A stretch of 64,000 bases of DNA, from assembly GCF_900111015.1 (NCBI RefSeq), contig NZ_FOFS01000005.1, positions 186,001 through 250,000 on the forward strand, written 5' to 3'. Positions 8,381 through 16,945 of this stretch are shown here, piece after piece (the stretch's first letter is position 1; every line of letters starts with the position of its first letter). This DNA is from Solimonas aquatica. GTDB taxonomy: Bacteria > Pseudomonadota > Gammaproteobacteria > Nevskiales > Nevskiaceae. Under the pieces are notes generated by a model. It worked only from the letters and a program-made list of their open reading frames with translations. It had not been told where the DNA came from and did not search any database. The position numbers were made by a program, and so were the translations under genes.

Positions 8381-9789
8381 CCCCACAAGCCCTGCAGATA
8401 CCAGCGCGCATCCTCACCATCGCGTGGGCGGTACACCCAGACGCGCGCGTTCTGCCACTCCGCGCTGTGGTAGTCGCGACGTTGATCGGCGCCGTCCCAC
8501 CAGCCGCTTTCGATGCGTTCGAAGTCGGGCTCCAGCTGCGGCGTGCCAGGCAAGGGCAGCGGCCTGGCCAGCAGCCAGAGCGGACGTGGCGGCAAGTCGC
8601 CGGCATTGACCGCTCCGGCGCGCTCGCCTTGGCAGGCACGGTCGGGACGATGATCGGCCTGCAGCGCGGGCTGCCAGACGGCGGACTCGCCCAGGCGCGC
8701 CGCGACGCGTTCCAGCGTGGCCTGAAAATTCTGCTGCGCCTGCGCCTGCGTATCGAACAGATCGTGGGCGATGGCGACCGGCTCGGCCAGCTCCAGGCTG
8801 CGCAGCTCCAGCGCCCGCACCGGCGCCGGCAGCGGTTCGCGCATGAGACGTTCGCGCAGCAGGGTGAACAGCCGCTCGCCGTCGCGATGCGCGCTGGCCA
8901 GGCGCAGCAGCTGCAGGCTGCGGCGACGCTGCGCGTGCTCGCAGCTCAGGCGCAGTGCCAGCAGGCCCGTATCACGCGCGCGCAGCCAGGCCTGCAGTTC
9001 CAGACACAGGCGGCGCAGCGCAAACAACAGACCCTCGACCTGCGCGGTTTCGCCCAGCAGTTCGAAGCGGCGACGAAACTGCGTGGGCGGCAACAGAGCC
9101 TGTGCCGGTTCAGCGGCCAGGCCCCGCAGCTGATCGAGCTGACGCAGACGCTCCGGACCGAAACGACGTGCAAACGCGGCACGAGGCAGCGCGAACAGCT
9201 GCGCCAGCCGGCGCAGGCCCAGGCTGTGCAGCACTTCGATCTCGCTGTGCGGCCAGTAGAGGCTGCTCACCGGCAAGGATGCGAGCGCCGCGAGCAGGGC
9301 TTCCTGCGTGGGCAGATACGCCGGCTCGCCGCGGCTGGCGAGCAGCGCGGCGGCGGCGCGCGTCGGCGCCACCGCGAGCTGCGCCTCATGCTGCTGTTCG
9401 GCCAGCAGGGCCTGCACTTGTGCGCGCAGCGTCGGCCAGCCCCCGAACAGGCGCAGGCTGGCGCCGATCTCCAGCCAGATCAGCGCCTGCGGCAGCGCGC
9501 CCACTTCATCCAGCTCGCGCAACTCGGCATGCACCGGACTGCCGTAGCGATACAGGCCATGCGCGAGCGCCAGCAGCATGGCCTGTTCGGCCTTGGGTCT
9601 GCGCGGCAGCGCGCGCAGCTCGGCGTTCAGACTCAGGGCCGTTGCCAGCGGCGTGCCGGCGGCGAGCCGGCCGCTGTCGCAACTCAGCCAGCGGCTGGCG
9701 CCGCGCTGTGCGACGACCACCTCGCGCGCATCGCGCAGACCCAGGGCTTCGGCGGGCAGACGCGGCAGATACAGACACAGCCAGAGCAT
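8377..9789 (-). CDS. imuB: ImuB, catalytically dead Y-family polymerase (mutasome hub)
   Basis: ImuB is a 470-residue Y-family polymerase homologue that bridges DnaE2, ImuA and the beta clamp. The catalytic carboxylates are missing. The position of the first motif reads LWLCLYLPRL with no Asp, and the SxDE motif is replaced by WLEIGASLRLFGG near residues 104-117. That is normal for ImuB and marks it as structural. IAHDLFD near residues 341-347 resembles a degenerate clamp-binding motif. Its stop overlaps the dnaE2 start by 4 bp, and it begins 16 bp after imuA. Confidence 0.93.
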   Translation of the reverse strand: MLWLCLYLPRLPAEALGLRDAREVVVAQRGASRWLSCDSGRLAAGTPLATALSLNAELRALPRRPKAEQAMLLALAHGLYRYGSPVHAELRELDEVGALPQALIWLEIGASLRLFGGWPTLRAQVQALLAEQQHEAQLAVAPTRAAAALLASRGEPAYLPTQEALLAALASLPVSSLYWPHSEIEVLHSLGLRRLAQLFALPRAAFARRFGPERLRQLDQLRGLAAEPAQALLPPTQFRRRFELLGETAQVEGLLFALRRLCLELQAWLRARDTGLLALRLSCEHAQRRRSLQLLRLASAHRDGERLFTLLRERLMREPLPAPVRALELRSLELAEPVAIAHDLFDTQAQAQQNFQATLERVAARLGESAVWQPALQADHRPDRACQGERAGAVNAGDLPPRPLWLLARPLPLPGTPQLEPDFERIESGWWDGADQRRDYHSAEWQNARVWVYRPRDGEDARWYLQGLWG

Positions 9790-9805
9790 GGGCGCGACAG
9801 GCTGT

Positions 9806-10417
9806 TCACGAGGCCAGCAGGCAGGGCTGTGCCGGACGTGCGCCGCGACACTTGAGCACTTCCACCTGCGCGCGCTGCGCCACGCGCGCGATGCGCAGAC
9901 TCAGCGCCGCCGTGCCGTGCGCGCTCTGCTGTCCGCGCCGATACGCCAGCAACACGCCATCGCCCTGCTCGGCGGCCAGCTGCAGGCGGCGCTGCGTGTG
10001 CAGATCCAGCCGCTCCTGCCAGAGCAGCACCGCGCCGGCACCGGCGCGCAGCAGCTCCTCCGCGGCCCAGAGCGCGTCCGGTTCCTGCGCGGCGTCGATG
10101 ATGTGGGTGTGCTGCAGATTCAGGCCCTGCTGCTGCAGGGCCGGCGCATACGGCAGATAAGGCGGTGCAATCAGCGCAACCGGACGTTGCTGCTGCGTGA
10201 GCCGCGCCAGCAAGGGGGTGGCCAGACGCAGCTCGCCGACGCCGCACTGCGCGTAGACGATTTCACTCAGGTTTCCGCAAGGCCAGCCGCCACCGGGCAG
10301 CAGCGCATCCAGGGCGCCGTATCCCGTGGGCCAGGCGCGCAGCGGCGCCTGGCGGTCGCCGCGCCAGAGACGCGCGTCGCGCAGCAGCTGCTGCAGTTTT
10401 TCAGCGCGGCTGTCCAT
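9806..10417 (-). CDS. imuA: ImuA, SOS mutasome accessory protein (RecA/SulA-like)
   Basis: A 203-residue ImuA homologue. PTGYGALDALLPGGGWPCGNLSEI is the characteristic RecA-like N-terminal pattern. The usual Walker A lysine is replaced, in keeping with non-ATPase ImuA proteins. ImuA works with ImuB and DnaE2 in induced mutagenesis and has been reported to contact RecA. It starts at the ATG at 10417, 31 bp after lexA, and lies in the same minus-strand transcript. No separate SOS box is seen in front of it. Confidence 0.88.
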   Translation of the reverse strand: MDSRAEKLQQLLRDARLWRGDRQAPLRAWPTGYGALDALLPGGGWPCGNLSEIVYAQCGVGELRLATPLLARLTQQQRPVALIAPPYLPYAPALQQQGLNLQHTHIIDAAQEPDALWAAEELLRAGAGAVLLWQERLDLHTQRRLQLAAEQGDGVLLAYRRGQQSAHGTAALSLRIARVAQRAQVEVLKCRGARPAQPCLLAS

Positions 10418-10448
10418 GTCTTGCGCAAGCCGCTACACCCCGTTGCCG

Positions 10449-11078
10449 CTACACCCCGCCGAAATCGCTGCAGCGGATCAGGCCCACCACACGACCTTCG
10501 ATCAGCAGCTCCTGCTCGCGCAGATTGATCTTGATCGGCCGGAACTCGTTATTGGCCGGCAGCAGGCTGACCTGATCACCCTTGCGCTCGAAGCGCTTCA
10601 CGGTGACGTCATCGCCCAGACGCGCGACGATGATCTGGCCGTTCTCGGCGGTGTTCTGGCGATGCACAGCGAGCAGATCGCCGGGCAGGATGCCGGCGTC
10701 GCGCATCGAATAGCCCTGCACGCGCAGCAGAAAATCCGGCGCAGGATGGAACATGCGGCGATCCAGCTTGTACCAGGACTCCACGTTCTCCACGCCCAGG
10801 ATCGGCGCGCCGGCGGCGACCTTGCCCACCAGCGGAATGCCGTCATTGGCGGCGTCCTCGCTGCTCTCCAGCAGCACGCGGATGCCGCGCGAGGCGCCGG
10901 GCCGCAGCTCGATGGCACCCTTGCGCGCCAGCGCGCGCAGATGATCCTCGGCGGCGGTCGGCGAGCGGAAGCCAAAAGCCTCCACGATCTCGGCACGCGT
11001 CGGCGGCATGCCGTTTTCCTCGCCGTGACGGCGGATGAAATCGAGGATTTCGGCTTGGCGGGCAGTCAGTTCGTCCAT
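10449..11078 (-). CDS. lexA: LexA repressor (SOS regulator)
   Basis: LexA represses SOS genes and self-cleaves on RecA filaments. From the ATG at 11078 it is 209 residues. The N-terminal winged helix begins [12 protein letters not shown]. The cleavage bond is Ala89-Gly90 in VAAGAP. The catalytic dyad is Ser124 (GYSMRD) and Lys161 (VTVKRF). A GTG at 11093 would add five residues, but the ATG start matches the family and has GAGAG upstream. Two SOS boxes lie immediately upstream, indicating autoregulation and control of imuA-imuB-dnaE2 behind it. A second lexA elsewhere in the genome is possible. Confidence 0.96.
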   Translation of the reverse strand: MDELTARQAEILDFIRRHGEENGMPPTRAEIVEAFGFRSPTAAEDHLRALARKGAIELRPGASRGIRVLLESSEDAANDGIPLVGKVAAGAPILGVENVESWYKLDRRMFHPAPDFLLRVQGYSMRDAGILPGDLLAVHRQNTAENGQIIVARLGDDVTVKRFERKGDQVSLLPANNEFRPIKINLREQELLIEGRVVGLIRCSDFGGV

Positions 11079-11092
11079 GGCAGCTCTCGGCA

Positions 11093-11108
11093 CTGTTTAC
11101 ATGAACAG
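11093..11108. promoter_or_regulatory. LexA-binding SOS box 1 of the lexA-imuAB-dnaE2 operon
   Basis: CTGTTTACATGAACAG is a perfect CTGT-N8-ACAG gammaproteobacterial SOS box, with its edge 15 bp from the lexA ATG. An N8 of mixed A/T character is typical. LexA bound here would block initiation or ribosome-site-proximal elongation. Confidence 0.93.
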
Positions 11109-11121
11109 TAGCAGGGGCTAA

Positions 11122-11137
11122 CTGTAAATACAAACAG
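11122..11137. promoter_or_regulatory. LexA-binding SOS box 2 of the lexA-imuAB-dnaE2 operon
   Basis: CTGTAAATACAAACAG is a second perfect CTGT-N8-ACAG site. Its centre is 29 bp from that of box 1, close to three helical turns, so two LexA dimers could sit on the same DNA face. Paired boxes before lexA are also known in E. coli. Confidence 0.93.
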
Positions 11138-11191
11138 TAAGGCCGGCCGCTGCGCGTGGCAGCGGCCGGCCTGGTGCAGCCTCGTGAGGCC

Positions 11192-12724
11192 TTAAGCCGC
11201 GACTTTCTGCGGCGCCTTGCGGGTCTTCTGCGTCGGCAGGCTCACCCACTCGTATTCCTCGGCCTTCACCTTGCGCGTGCGCAGCCAGAAGCGCCAGGTG
11301 GACCAGGGCCAGATGGTGAAGTTGACGCCGTCGGCGGTCTGATACCAGCTCTGGCAGCCGGTGGACCACACCGAGTTCTTCAGGTTCTTCTGCACGTCGG
11401 CGTTGAAGGCGCGCTGCACCTCGGGCTTGACGTCCACATAGGCCGCGCCACGCGCTTCCATCTCCTTCATGGCCTGGATGATGTAATGCACCTGCGCCTC
11501 GATCATGAAGATGATCGAGTTGTGGCCCAGGGCGGTGCCGGGGCCCACCAGCTGGAAGAGATTGGGATAACCGCTGACGGTCATGCCCAGATAGGCTTCC
11601 GGTGCGCGCGCCCAGTCCTGCGCCAGATTGTGGCCGTCACGCCCGGTGAGCTTGAAGTCCTTCATGTACACGCGCGGATCGACCACGAAGCCAGTGCCCA
11701 GCACGATGCAGTCCACCGGACGCTCCACGCCGTCCTTGCCGACGATGCTGTGCTCGCGCACCTCGCGGATACCGTCGGTGACCAGCTCCACGTTGTCGCG
11801 GTTGAAGGTGGGGAAGTAGACGTTGGAGATCAGCACGCGCTTGCAGCCGATGGTGTAGTCGGGCGTGAGCTTGCGCGCCAGCTCCGGGTCCTTCACCTGC
11901 GCGCGGATGAACAGGGTGGCGAGCTTCTGCAGCGCGCGCGCCAGCGGCGGATTGAAGATCGGCCAGACGCGCGATTCATTGGTCCAGTACAGGCGCGCGC
12001 GATGCAGCTTGCGCATCAGCGGCACGGCGGCGAACAGTTTCTTGCTGAAGTCCGAATACTTGCGCATGTCGCGCGGAATCACCCAGGCGGCGGTGCGCTG
12101 GAAGACGTGCAGCTTGTTCACCTTGGGCGCGATCTCGGGCAGATACTGCACGGCGCTGCCGCCGGTGCCGATCGAGGCCACGTTCTTGCCGTTCAGGTCA
12201 TAGCTGTGATCCCACTGTGCGGAGTGGAAGATCTTGCCCTTGAAGTCCTTCAGACCCGGGATGTCGGGAACGGCCGGCACATGCAGCGGGCCGGAGGCCA
12301 GCACCCAGTGGCGCGCCAGAATCACATCGCCGTTGCGCGTCGTGATTTTCCAGCGGCCCTCGTCCTGCAGAAACTCCGCGCCGGTCACTTCCTGGCCGAA
12401 GCGGATGAAGGGACGCAGGCCGTAGCGCTTGGTGACATCCAGAATGTAGTCCTGGATCTCGCGCCAGCCCGGATAACGCTGCGACCAGTCGGCCTTGGGC
12501 GCGAAGGAATACGAGTACATGTGGGACTGCACATCGCAGGCGGCGCCGGGATACTGGTTGTCACGCCAGGTGCCGCCCACCTCCATGGCCTTTTCCAGAA
12601 TCACGAAGTTCTTGCGGCCGGCTTCCAGCAGCTTGATGGCCATGCACAGGCCGCCGAAACCGGCGCCGACGATGGCGACTTCGGTCTCGATGGTGGTGGA
12701 CGGGGGCGGAACGCGTGCGGTCAT
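11192..12724 (-). CDS. flavin-containing Baeyer-Villiger monooxygenase
   Basis: A 510-residue class B flavoprotein monooxygenase. GAGFGG at residues 20-25 binds FAD, and GTGGSA at 186-191 binds NADPH. The Baeyer-Villiger fingerprint FxGxxxHxxxW(P/D) is present as FKGKIFHSAQWD at 161-172. It should insert oxygen next to a ketone to give an ester or lactone; the substrate is unknown (alicyclic, steroid or long-chain ketone all possible). GAGGAG stands 7-8 bp before the ATG. A divergent AraC-type regulator lies 151 bp away and is the obvious candidate controller. Confidence 0.9.
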   Translation of the reverse strand: MTARVPPPSTTIETEVAIVGAGFGGLCMAIKLLEAGRKNFVILEKAMEVGGTWRDNQYPGAACDVQSHMYSYSFAPKADWSQRYPGWREIQDYILDVTKRYGLRPFIRFGQEVTGAEFLQDEGRWKITTRNGDVILARHWVLASGPLHVPAVPDIPGLKDFKGKIFHSAQWDHSYDLNGKNVASIGTGGSAVQYLPEIAPKVNKLHVFQRTAAWVIPRDMRKYSDFSKKLFAAVPLMRKLHRARLYWTNESRVWPIFNPPLARALQKLATLFIRAQVKDPELARKLTPDYTIGCKRVLISNVYFPTFNRDNVELVTDGIREVREHSIVGKDGVERPVDCIVLGTGFVVDPRVYMKDFKLTGRDGHNLAQDWARAPEAYLGMTVSGYPNLFQLVGPGTALGHNSIIFMIEAQVHYIIQAMKEMEARGAAYVDVKPEVQRAFNADVQKNLKNSVWSTGCQSWYQTADGVNFTIWPWSTWRFWLRTRKVKAEEYEWVSLPTQKTRKAPQKVAA

Positions 12725-12875
12725 GATGTCTCCTCAATATTGGCTGCGCGCGACAAGACCATCGCGCTTGGCCGCCAATCTAGGGGCGCTGTCCCTGCGG
12801 CTCTATGCTGGCTTTGGCGACTGATTGATAATTCCGGCCAATTCGGGAGCAGAGGCCGATTTAATCAGCCACGCC

Positions 12876-13883
12876 ATGAGCAGCCGCTCGATTCTGGGTC
12901 TGATGTACACCATGCGAGGCCTGCGCAGCCTGGGGGAAGACCCCGCGCCGGTGCTGGCCCGTTATGGCCTGGATCTGGACCGGCTGGACCCCGGCGCGCG
13001 CGTCGAGCGCAGTCTGGAGCTGCGCATCCTGGTGGAAGTGGCCGAACAGCTGCGCGACCCCATGGCCGGCCTCAAGACCGGCCCGTTCTTCGGCTTTGCC
13101 GGCTACGGCCCCCTGTCCATGCTGCTGCTCACCTGCGCCGATGTGCGCGAGGCGATCCTCAGCGGCGTGCGCTACCAGCGGCTCACCTATCTCTACAGCA
13201 CCATCCGCTTCGAGGAGGAGGAAAGCGGCTTGAGCGTGCTGTCCCTGGCGCCCCTGCCGCTGCCGTGGCGGGCGTTCCGCTTCCGGGTCGATGGCGAGAT
13301 GTCCGGCACCTTCAAGCTGGTCAACGACATCCAGAAGACCATCGGCACCGAGCTCAGGCCGCAGCGCGTGGACATGCCCTATCCGCGTCCGGCCGAGGCG
13401 GCGCAATACGAAGCGCACTTCGGCTGCCCGGTGCGCTGGGACCAGAAGGAAGGCCGCTTCTGGATCGACCAGGCCCTTATGAACCTGAAGTTCCCCACGC
13501 ACGATCCCGCCGCGCACGCGCTCTACCGCAATCTCTGCGATCAGCAGCTGGTCGATCAGCAACGCGAGCTGGACAACCTCAGCCACAAGGTGCTGCTGCA
13601 TCTGGAGCTGTTCGAGGGACGCCCGCCCGATGCCGGACGCATCGCCGAATTCTTCGGCCTGGCCGAACGCAGCCTGCGCCGGCGCCTGGCCCAGGAAGGC
13701 AGCAGCCTGCGCGGCCTGGTGGCCAGCGCGCGGCAGAACAAGGCGCAGCAGCTGTTGCGCCACAGCGAGCTGAGCGTGGAGGCCATCGCCGAGCGTCTGG
13801 GCTATTCCGAGCCGGCCGCCTTCATCCACGCCTTCGAGCGCTGGACGGGCATGAGCCCTTCACGCTATCGCGCCGAGCGCTGA
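12876..13883 (+). CDS. AraC-family transcriptional regulator
   Basis: A 335-residue AraC/XylS regulator of the subgroup with an N-terminal ~190-residue sensing domain (SRSILGLMYTMRGLRSLG onward) and a C-terminal double helix-turn-helix. The C-terminus has the family hallmarks LSVEAIAERLGYSEPAAF and FERWTGMSPSRYR. The start is placed at the ATG at 12876. A TTG at 12825 in frame would add 17 residues but looks unlikely. It diverges from the BVMO gene. ATTGGC and GCCAAT half-sites in the shared intergenic region could form part of an operator, which is speculative. Confidence 0.9.
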   Translation: MSSRSILGLMYTMRGLRSLGEDPAPVLARYGLDLDRLDPGARVERSLELRILVEVAEQLRDPMAGLKTGPFFGFAGYGPLSMLLLTCADVREAILSGVRYQRLTYLYSTIRFEEEESGLSVLSLAPLPLPWRAFRFRVDGEMSGTFKLVNDIQKTIGTELRPQRVDMPYPRPAEAAQYEAHFGCPVRWDQKEGRFWIDQALMNLKFPTHDPAAHALYRNLCDQQLVDQQRELDNLSHKVLLHLELFEGRPPDAGRIAEFFGLAERSLRRRLAQEGSSLRGLVASARQNKAQQLLRHSELSVEAIAERLGYSEPAAFIHAFERWTGMSPSRYRAER

Positions 13884-13896
13884 ACCGCATACCGCC

Positions 13897-14769
13897 TCAG
13901 CGCTGCCCCAGCCACACGCCGAACGCCGCCAGCGCAAAGCCCAGCGCGTCGGCCAGCGTGAACTGTGCGCCCAGCGTCAGCGCCGCGAGCAGGGCCGTCA
14001 CCGGCGGCACCAGATAGAACAGGCTGGCGGTACGCGCCGCCGCGCCGCGCGAAAGCAGCCACAGATACAGCAGCAGGCCGCAGCAGGAATTCACCACGAT
14101 CGCCCAGGCCAGGCCGCCCAGCGAGGCCAGGCTGGGATGCAGCCGCAGGCCCTCCAGCCCCCAGGCCAGCGGCAGCAGCACCAGGGCCGAGGCGCCGAGC
14201 TGCACCAGCAGCGCCAGACGCGGGTCCAGCTCGCTGGCATGGCGCTTCTGGTACAGCGTGCCCAGGCTCAGGGACAGCAGCGCCGCCACTGCGGCCGCAT
14301 AGGCCAGGCGCGTGCCGCCGCCGTGCAGCTCCGGCGCCACCACCAGCAGCACACCCGCCAGACCCAGAAGCAGGCCCAGCACGGCACGGCGCTGCAGTTT
14401 CTCGCCCAGCAGCAGTGCGGCGCCGACGGCGGTGGTGAGCGGCATCAGACCGGTGATCAGGCCCGCCACCGCCGGCGCCACGCCGGCGCGCAGCGCCGCA
14501 TAGATGAAGCCGAAGAAGCCGGCCTGCAGCATCACCCCGCCGATGGCGGCATGCGTCAACGCCCGTGCCGGCACCGCCGGCGCCGGGCGCAGCAGCAGCC
14601 AGAGGCCGATGATCGCCGCCGAGCCGATGAAGCGCAGGGCCGCCAGGGTGTAGGGACCGCTGCCGTGCAGGGCGTAGGCCGCCGCGATATAGCCGGTGCT
14701 CCACAGCAACACGAAAGCGAGGCCGCCGGCCGCATCGCTGCCGGCGGCTTGGGTCGGGCTTTGCGACAT
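13897..14769 (-). CDS. EamA/DMT-family transporter
   Basis: A 290-residue inner-membrane protein with about ten hydrophobic segments arranged as two EamA repeats. The first includes LLWSTGYIAAAYALHGSGP and ALRFIGSAAIIGLWLL; the second ends SLFYLVPPVTALLAALTLGA. The pattern (A/S)LFYLVPPVTA is typical of drug/metabolite transporter family members, most of which are exporters of amino acids or metabolites. The substrate cannot be told. It converges with the araC gene (13 bp apart) and diverges from the ArsC-like gene. Confidence 0.85.
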   Translation of the reverse strand: MSQSPTQAAGSDAAGGLAFVLLWSTGYIAAAYALHGSGPYTLAALRFIGSAAIIGLWLLLRPAPAVPARALTHAAIGGVMLQAGFFGFIYAALRAGVAPAVAGLITGLMPLTTAVGAALLLGEKLQRRAVLGLLLGLAGVLLVVAPELHGGGTRLAYAAAVAALLSLSLGTLYQKRHASELDPRLALLVQLGASALVLLPLAWGLEGLRLHPSLASLGGLAWAIVVNSCCGLLLYLWLLSRGAAARTASLFYLVPPVTALLAALTLGAQFTLADALGFALAAFGVWLGQR

Positions 14770-14857
14770 CGGGAATCCGGGCGCGGGAAAGGGCCGTCAT
14801 TGTAGAAAACGTGCCGCTACACTGCGCCTCGAGGATTTCCCCTGGACCGGACGATTT

Positions 14858-15208
14858 ATGCAGGACTGCATATTGCACAACCCCCGCTGCAGCAAGAGCC
14901 GTCAGACCCTGCAGCTGCTGCGCGAGCACGGCGTGACACTGCCGGTGATCGAATATCTGCAGCAGCCCTTGTCCAAGGCGCAGCTGCGCGAACTCTGCAC
15001 GCTGCTGGGCCTGAAGCCGCTGGACCTGATCCGCAGCAAGGAAGACCTGTTCGGCGAGCTGGGCCTGAGCCGCGACAACGGCTACAGCGATGCGCAATGG
15101 CTGGACGTGCTGGCCAGCCATCCCAAGCTGATGGAGCGTCCGGTGGTGGTGTACCGCGGCAAGGCGGCGCTGGGCCGCCCGCCGGAGAACGTGCTGAAGC
15201 TGCTGTAG
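14858..15208 (+). CDS. ArsC-family (glutaredoxin-type) arsenate reductase-like protein
   Basis: A 116-residue protein of the ArsC/Spx thioredoxin-fold family. HNPRCSKSR carries the single active-site Cys11. The three arginines of E. coli ArsC are retained: Arg59 (LIRSKE), Arg94 (ERPVVV) and Arg107 (GRPPENV). All residues needed for glutathione/glutaredoxin-linked arsenate reduction are therefore present. No arsR, arsB or acr3 lies nearby, so it may be a housekeeping family member rather than a resistance determinant. The start follows the M-x-x-C-I-L-H-N alignment. Confidence 0.85.
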   Translation: MQDCILHNPRCSKSRQTLQLLREHGVTLPVIEYLQQPLSKAQLRELCTLLGLKPLDLIRSKEDLFGELGLSRDNGYSDAQWLDVLASHPKLMERPVVVYRGKAALGRPPENVLKLL

Positions 15209-15211
15209 CGC

Positions 15212-15706
15212 CTAGGCGCCCGGCGCGCGCCCGGCGAACAGGATCTTGGCCAGGGCCTCGTTGATGTCCAGCACCAGGGTGGAGGTGGCCAGGAACTGCG
15301 TGCGGCTGATTTTCCACTGCGCGCCGATCTTGCGGTACTCGTCCTCGTACTGACCGCCCAGCTGCGTGCAGCTTTTGGTCTTGGTGTTGATCAGAAAGTA
15401 ATGCAGGCTCCAGCGGCCGCTGGCGCGCTCGCCGTCGTGCACCTCGATCTGGGCGTTGGCACCGTGATGCATTTCCACCATGTAATCGTGACAGCCCACC
15501 TCGGTGTACAGGGCCACCAGGGCGTCGGCGTTGTCGAAGCGGCCCACGGCGCCGTAATCGATCAGCATCGGCCCGTCGATGAAGCAGCTGCGCACGGTCT
15601 GCGGGTCCTTGCGGTCGCAGGCGAAGAAATAACGTGACTTGAGCTGACGGATCGCCTCGGCGTCCTCCAGCTTCTGCAGACGGCTTTCCAGTTCGGCCAG
15701 ATTCAT
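15212..15706 (-). CDS. SnoaL-like (NTF2-fold) protein
   Basis: A 164-residue protein of the SnoaL-like NTF2 superfamily. The opening LEDAEAIRQLKSRYFFACD is typical of SnoaL_4-type polyketide-cyclase-like and ring-hydroxylase-beta-like proteins. The middle (GRWSLHYFLIN) and the end (GAQWKISRTQF) follow the alpha+beta-cone pattern. Many relatives are enzymes or binding proteins for hydrophobic ring compounds, but no catalytic residues can be assigned. It diverges from the DUF1214 operon with 132 bp between, suggesting shared control. Confidence 0.75.
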   Translation of the reverse strand: MNLAELESRLQKLEDAEAIRQLKSRYFFACDRKDPQTVRSCFIDGPMLIDYGAVGRFDNADALVALYTEVGCHDYMVEMHHGANAQIEVHDGERASGRWSLHYFLINTKTKSCTQLGGQYEDEYRKIGAQWKISRTQFLATSTLVLDINEALAKILFAGRAPGA

Positions 15707-15838
15707 GGCGGTCGTTTCCCAAGGCGGCGGAGGCGCCGACAGTAGCGCCTGCGCGCCGCGCTGGCACTACTGCAAACAGATGAAGCTGCTGTAGCGGCGC
15801 GCCTCTACTGTCGCAAGACTGGCCATCGGGAGCGCGGC

Positions 15839-16945
15839 ATGAGCGTGGAGCAGGAGGTCCTTTCCGGGCAGGTCTGGAGCGAGTTCTGCGAGCAGCTCAA
15901 GCGCGCGGGACAACAGATCCTGCGGCCTGAAACACCGGCCACGGCGCTGGACCGCGCCGAAGGCTGGCGCTATCTCACGCGCCTGCTGCGCATCGGCCTG
16001 GAAATGCATCTGGAATATGCCGATGCCGACTTCCCCGGCTTTTTCCTGCCCTCGCATGAAACCGGCAAGATCGGCGCCGACAATCCCGACAACGCCTATC
16101 TGTTCGCGCGGATCAACGGCCATCACGACTACCTGATCCGCGGCCGGCGCGGCACCGTGCCCTATCTGTCCTTCGGTTCGCAGAAGGGCGGCTATGAAAC
16201 CGACGGCAAGATGGAGCAGACCGGCTTTCTCGACGGCCGCGAGCTGCAGCTGGATGCCGATGGCGGCTTCGAGCTGCATCTGAGCCAGACGCCCAGGCCC
16301 GGCAACTGGCTGCGCCTGGAGCCCGAGAGCAATGCCGTGATCGTGCGCCAGACCTTCAATGACCGCAGCCGCGAAACCGCTGCGCAGATGCGCATCGAGC
16401 GCGCCGGCGCCGGCGCACAGCCGCAACCGCTGTCGGCGCAGCGCATCGCGCAGAACCTCAAAAAGGTGGCCGGCTTCGTCGAAGGCACCGCCACGGTGTT
16501 CGCCAACTGGGCACAGGGCTATCTGGAACACGAAAACCAGCTGCCGCCGGCCAATCAGGCCGTGTGCCAGGCCGCCGGCGGTGACCCCAACATCTTCTAT
16601 TACCACTCCGCCTGGCGCCTGGAAGAAGACCAGGCGCTGGTGATCCGCCTGCCGCGCATCCCCGAATGCCGCTTCTGGAATCTGCAGATCGACAACTGGT
16701 GGATGGAATCGCTGGACTACCGCTATCACCGCATCCATCTCAATGCGCACAGCGCACAGCGCGCCGCCGACGGCAGCGTGACCATGGTGCTGGCACATCG
16801 CGATCCGGGTCATCCCAACTGGCTCGAAACCGCCGGCCACCGGCGCGGCACCCTGTGCCTGCGCTGGGTGGCCGCGCGCGAACACGTGCATCCGAGCACG
16901 CAGCTGCTGTCCTTCTCCGAACTGCCGCAGGTACTGGCTGCATGA
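15839..16945 (+). CDS. DUF1214-domain protein
   Basis: A 368-residue cytoplasmic protein (no signal peptide seen). The C-terminal block, with PRIPECRFWNLQIDNWW and SVTMVLAHRDPGHPNW, is the DUF1214 domain, whose biochemical activity I do not know. The N-terminal part (WRYLTRLLRIGLEMHLEYAD) matches proteins found next to sulfotransferase and short-chain dehydrogenase genes in lipid- and steroid-degrading bacteria. GGGAG stands before the ATG. Its stop overlaps the sulfotransferase start (ATGA), so the two are translationally coupled. Confidence 0.75.
   Translation: MSVEQEVLSGQVWSEFCEQLKRAGQQILRPETPATALDRAEGWRYLTRLLRIGLEMHLEYADADFPGFFLPSHETGKIGADNPDNAYLFARINGHHDYLIRGRRGTVPYLSFGSQKGGYETDGKMEQTGFLDGRELQLDADGGFELHLSQTPRPGNWLRLEPESNAVIVRQTFNDRSRETAAQMRIERAGAGAQPQPLSAQRIAQNLKKVAGFVEGTATVFANWAQGYLEHENQLPPANQAVCQAAGGDPNIFYYHSAWRLEEDQALVIRLPRIPECRFWNLQIDNWWMESLDYRYHRIHLNAHSAQRAADGSVTMVLAHRDPGHPNWLETAGHRRGTLCLRWVAAREHVHPSTQLLSFSELPQVLAA

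Noticed and set aside
5903-8473. An 856-codon open frame on the plus strand opposite dnaE2
   Set aside because: Shadow of a certain gene; the product is His/Arg/Gln-rich with no domain.
14858-15208. An arsenic resistance operon
   Set aside because: Only the ArsC-like gene is present; no arsR, arsB, acr3 or arsH gene lies within several kilobases.
15767-15838. A possible sigma-54 promoter (TGGCACTACTGC) upstream of the DUF1214 operon
   Set aside because: Spacing between the TGGCAC and TGC elements is too short for the -24/-12 arrangement and the second T is missing.
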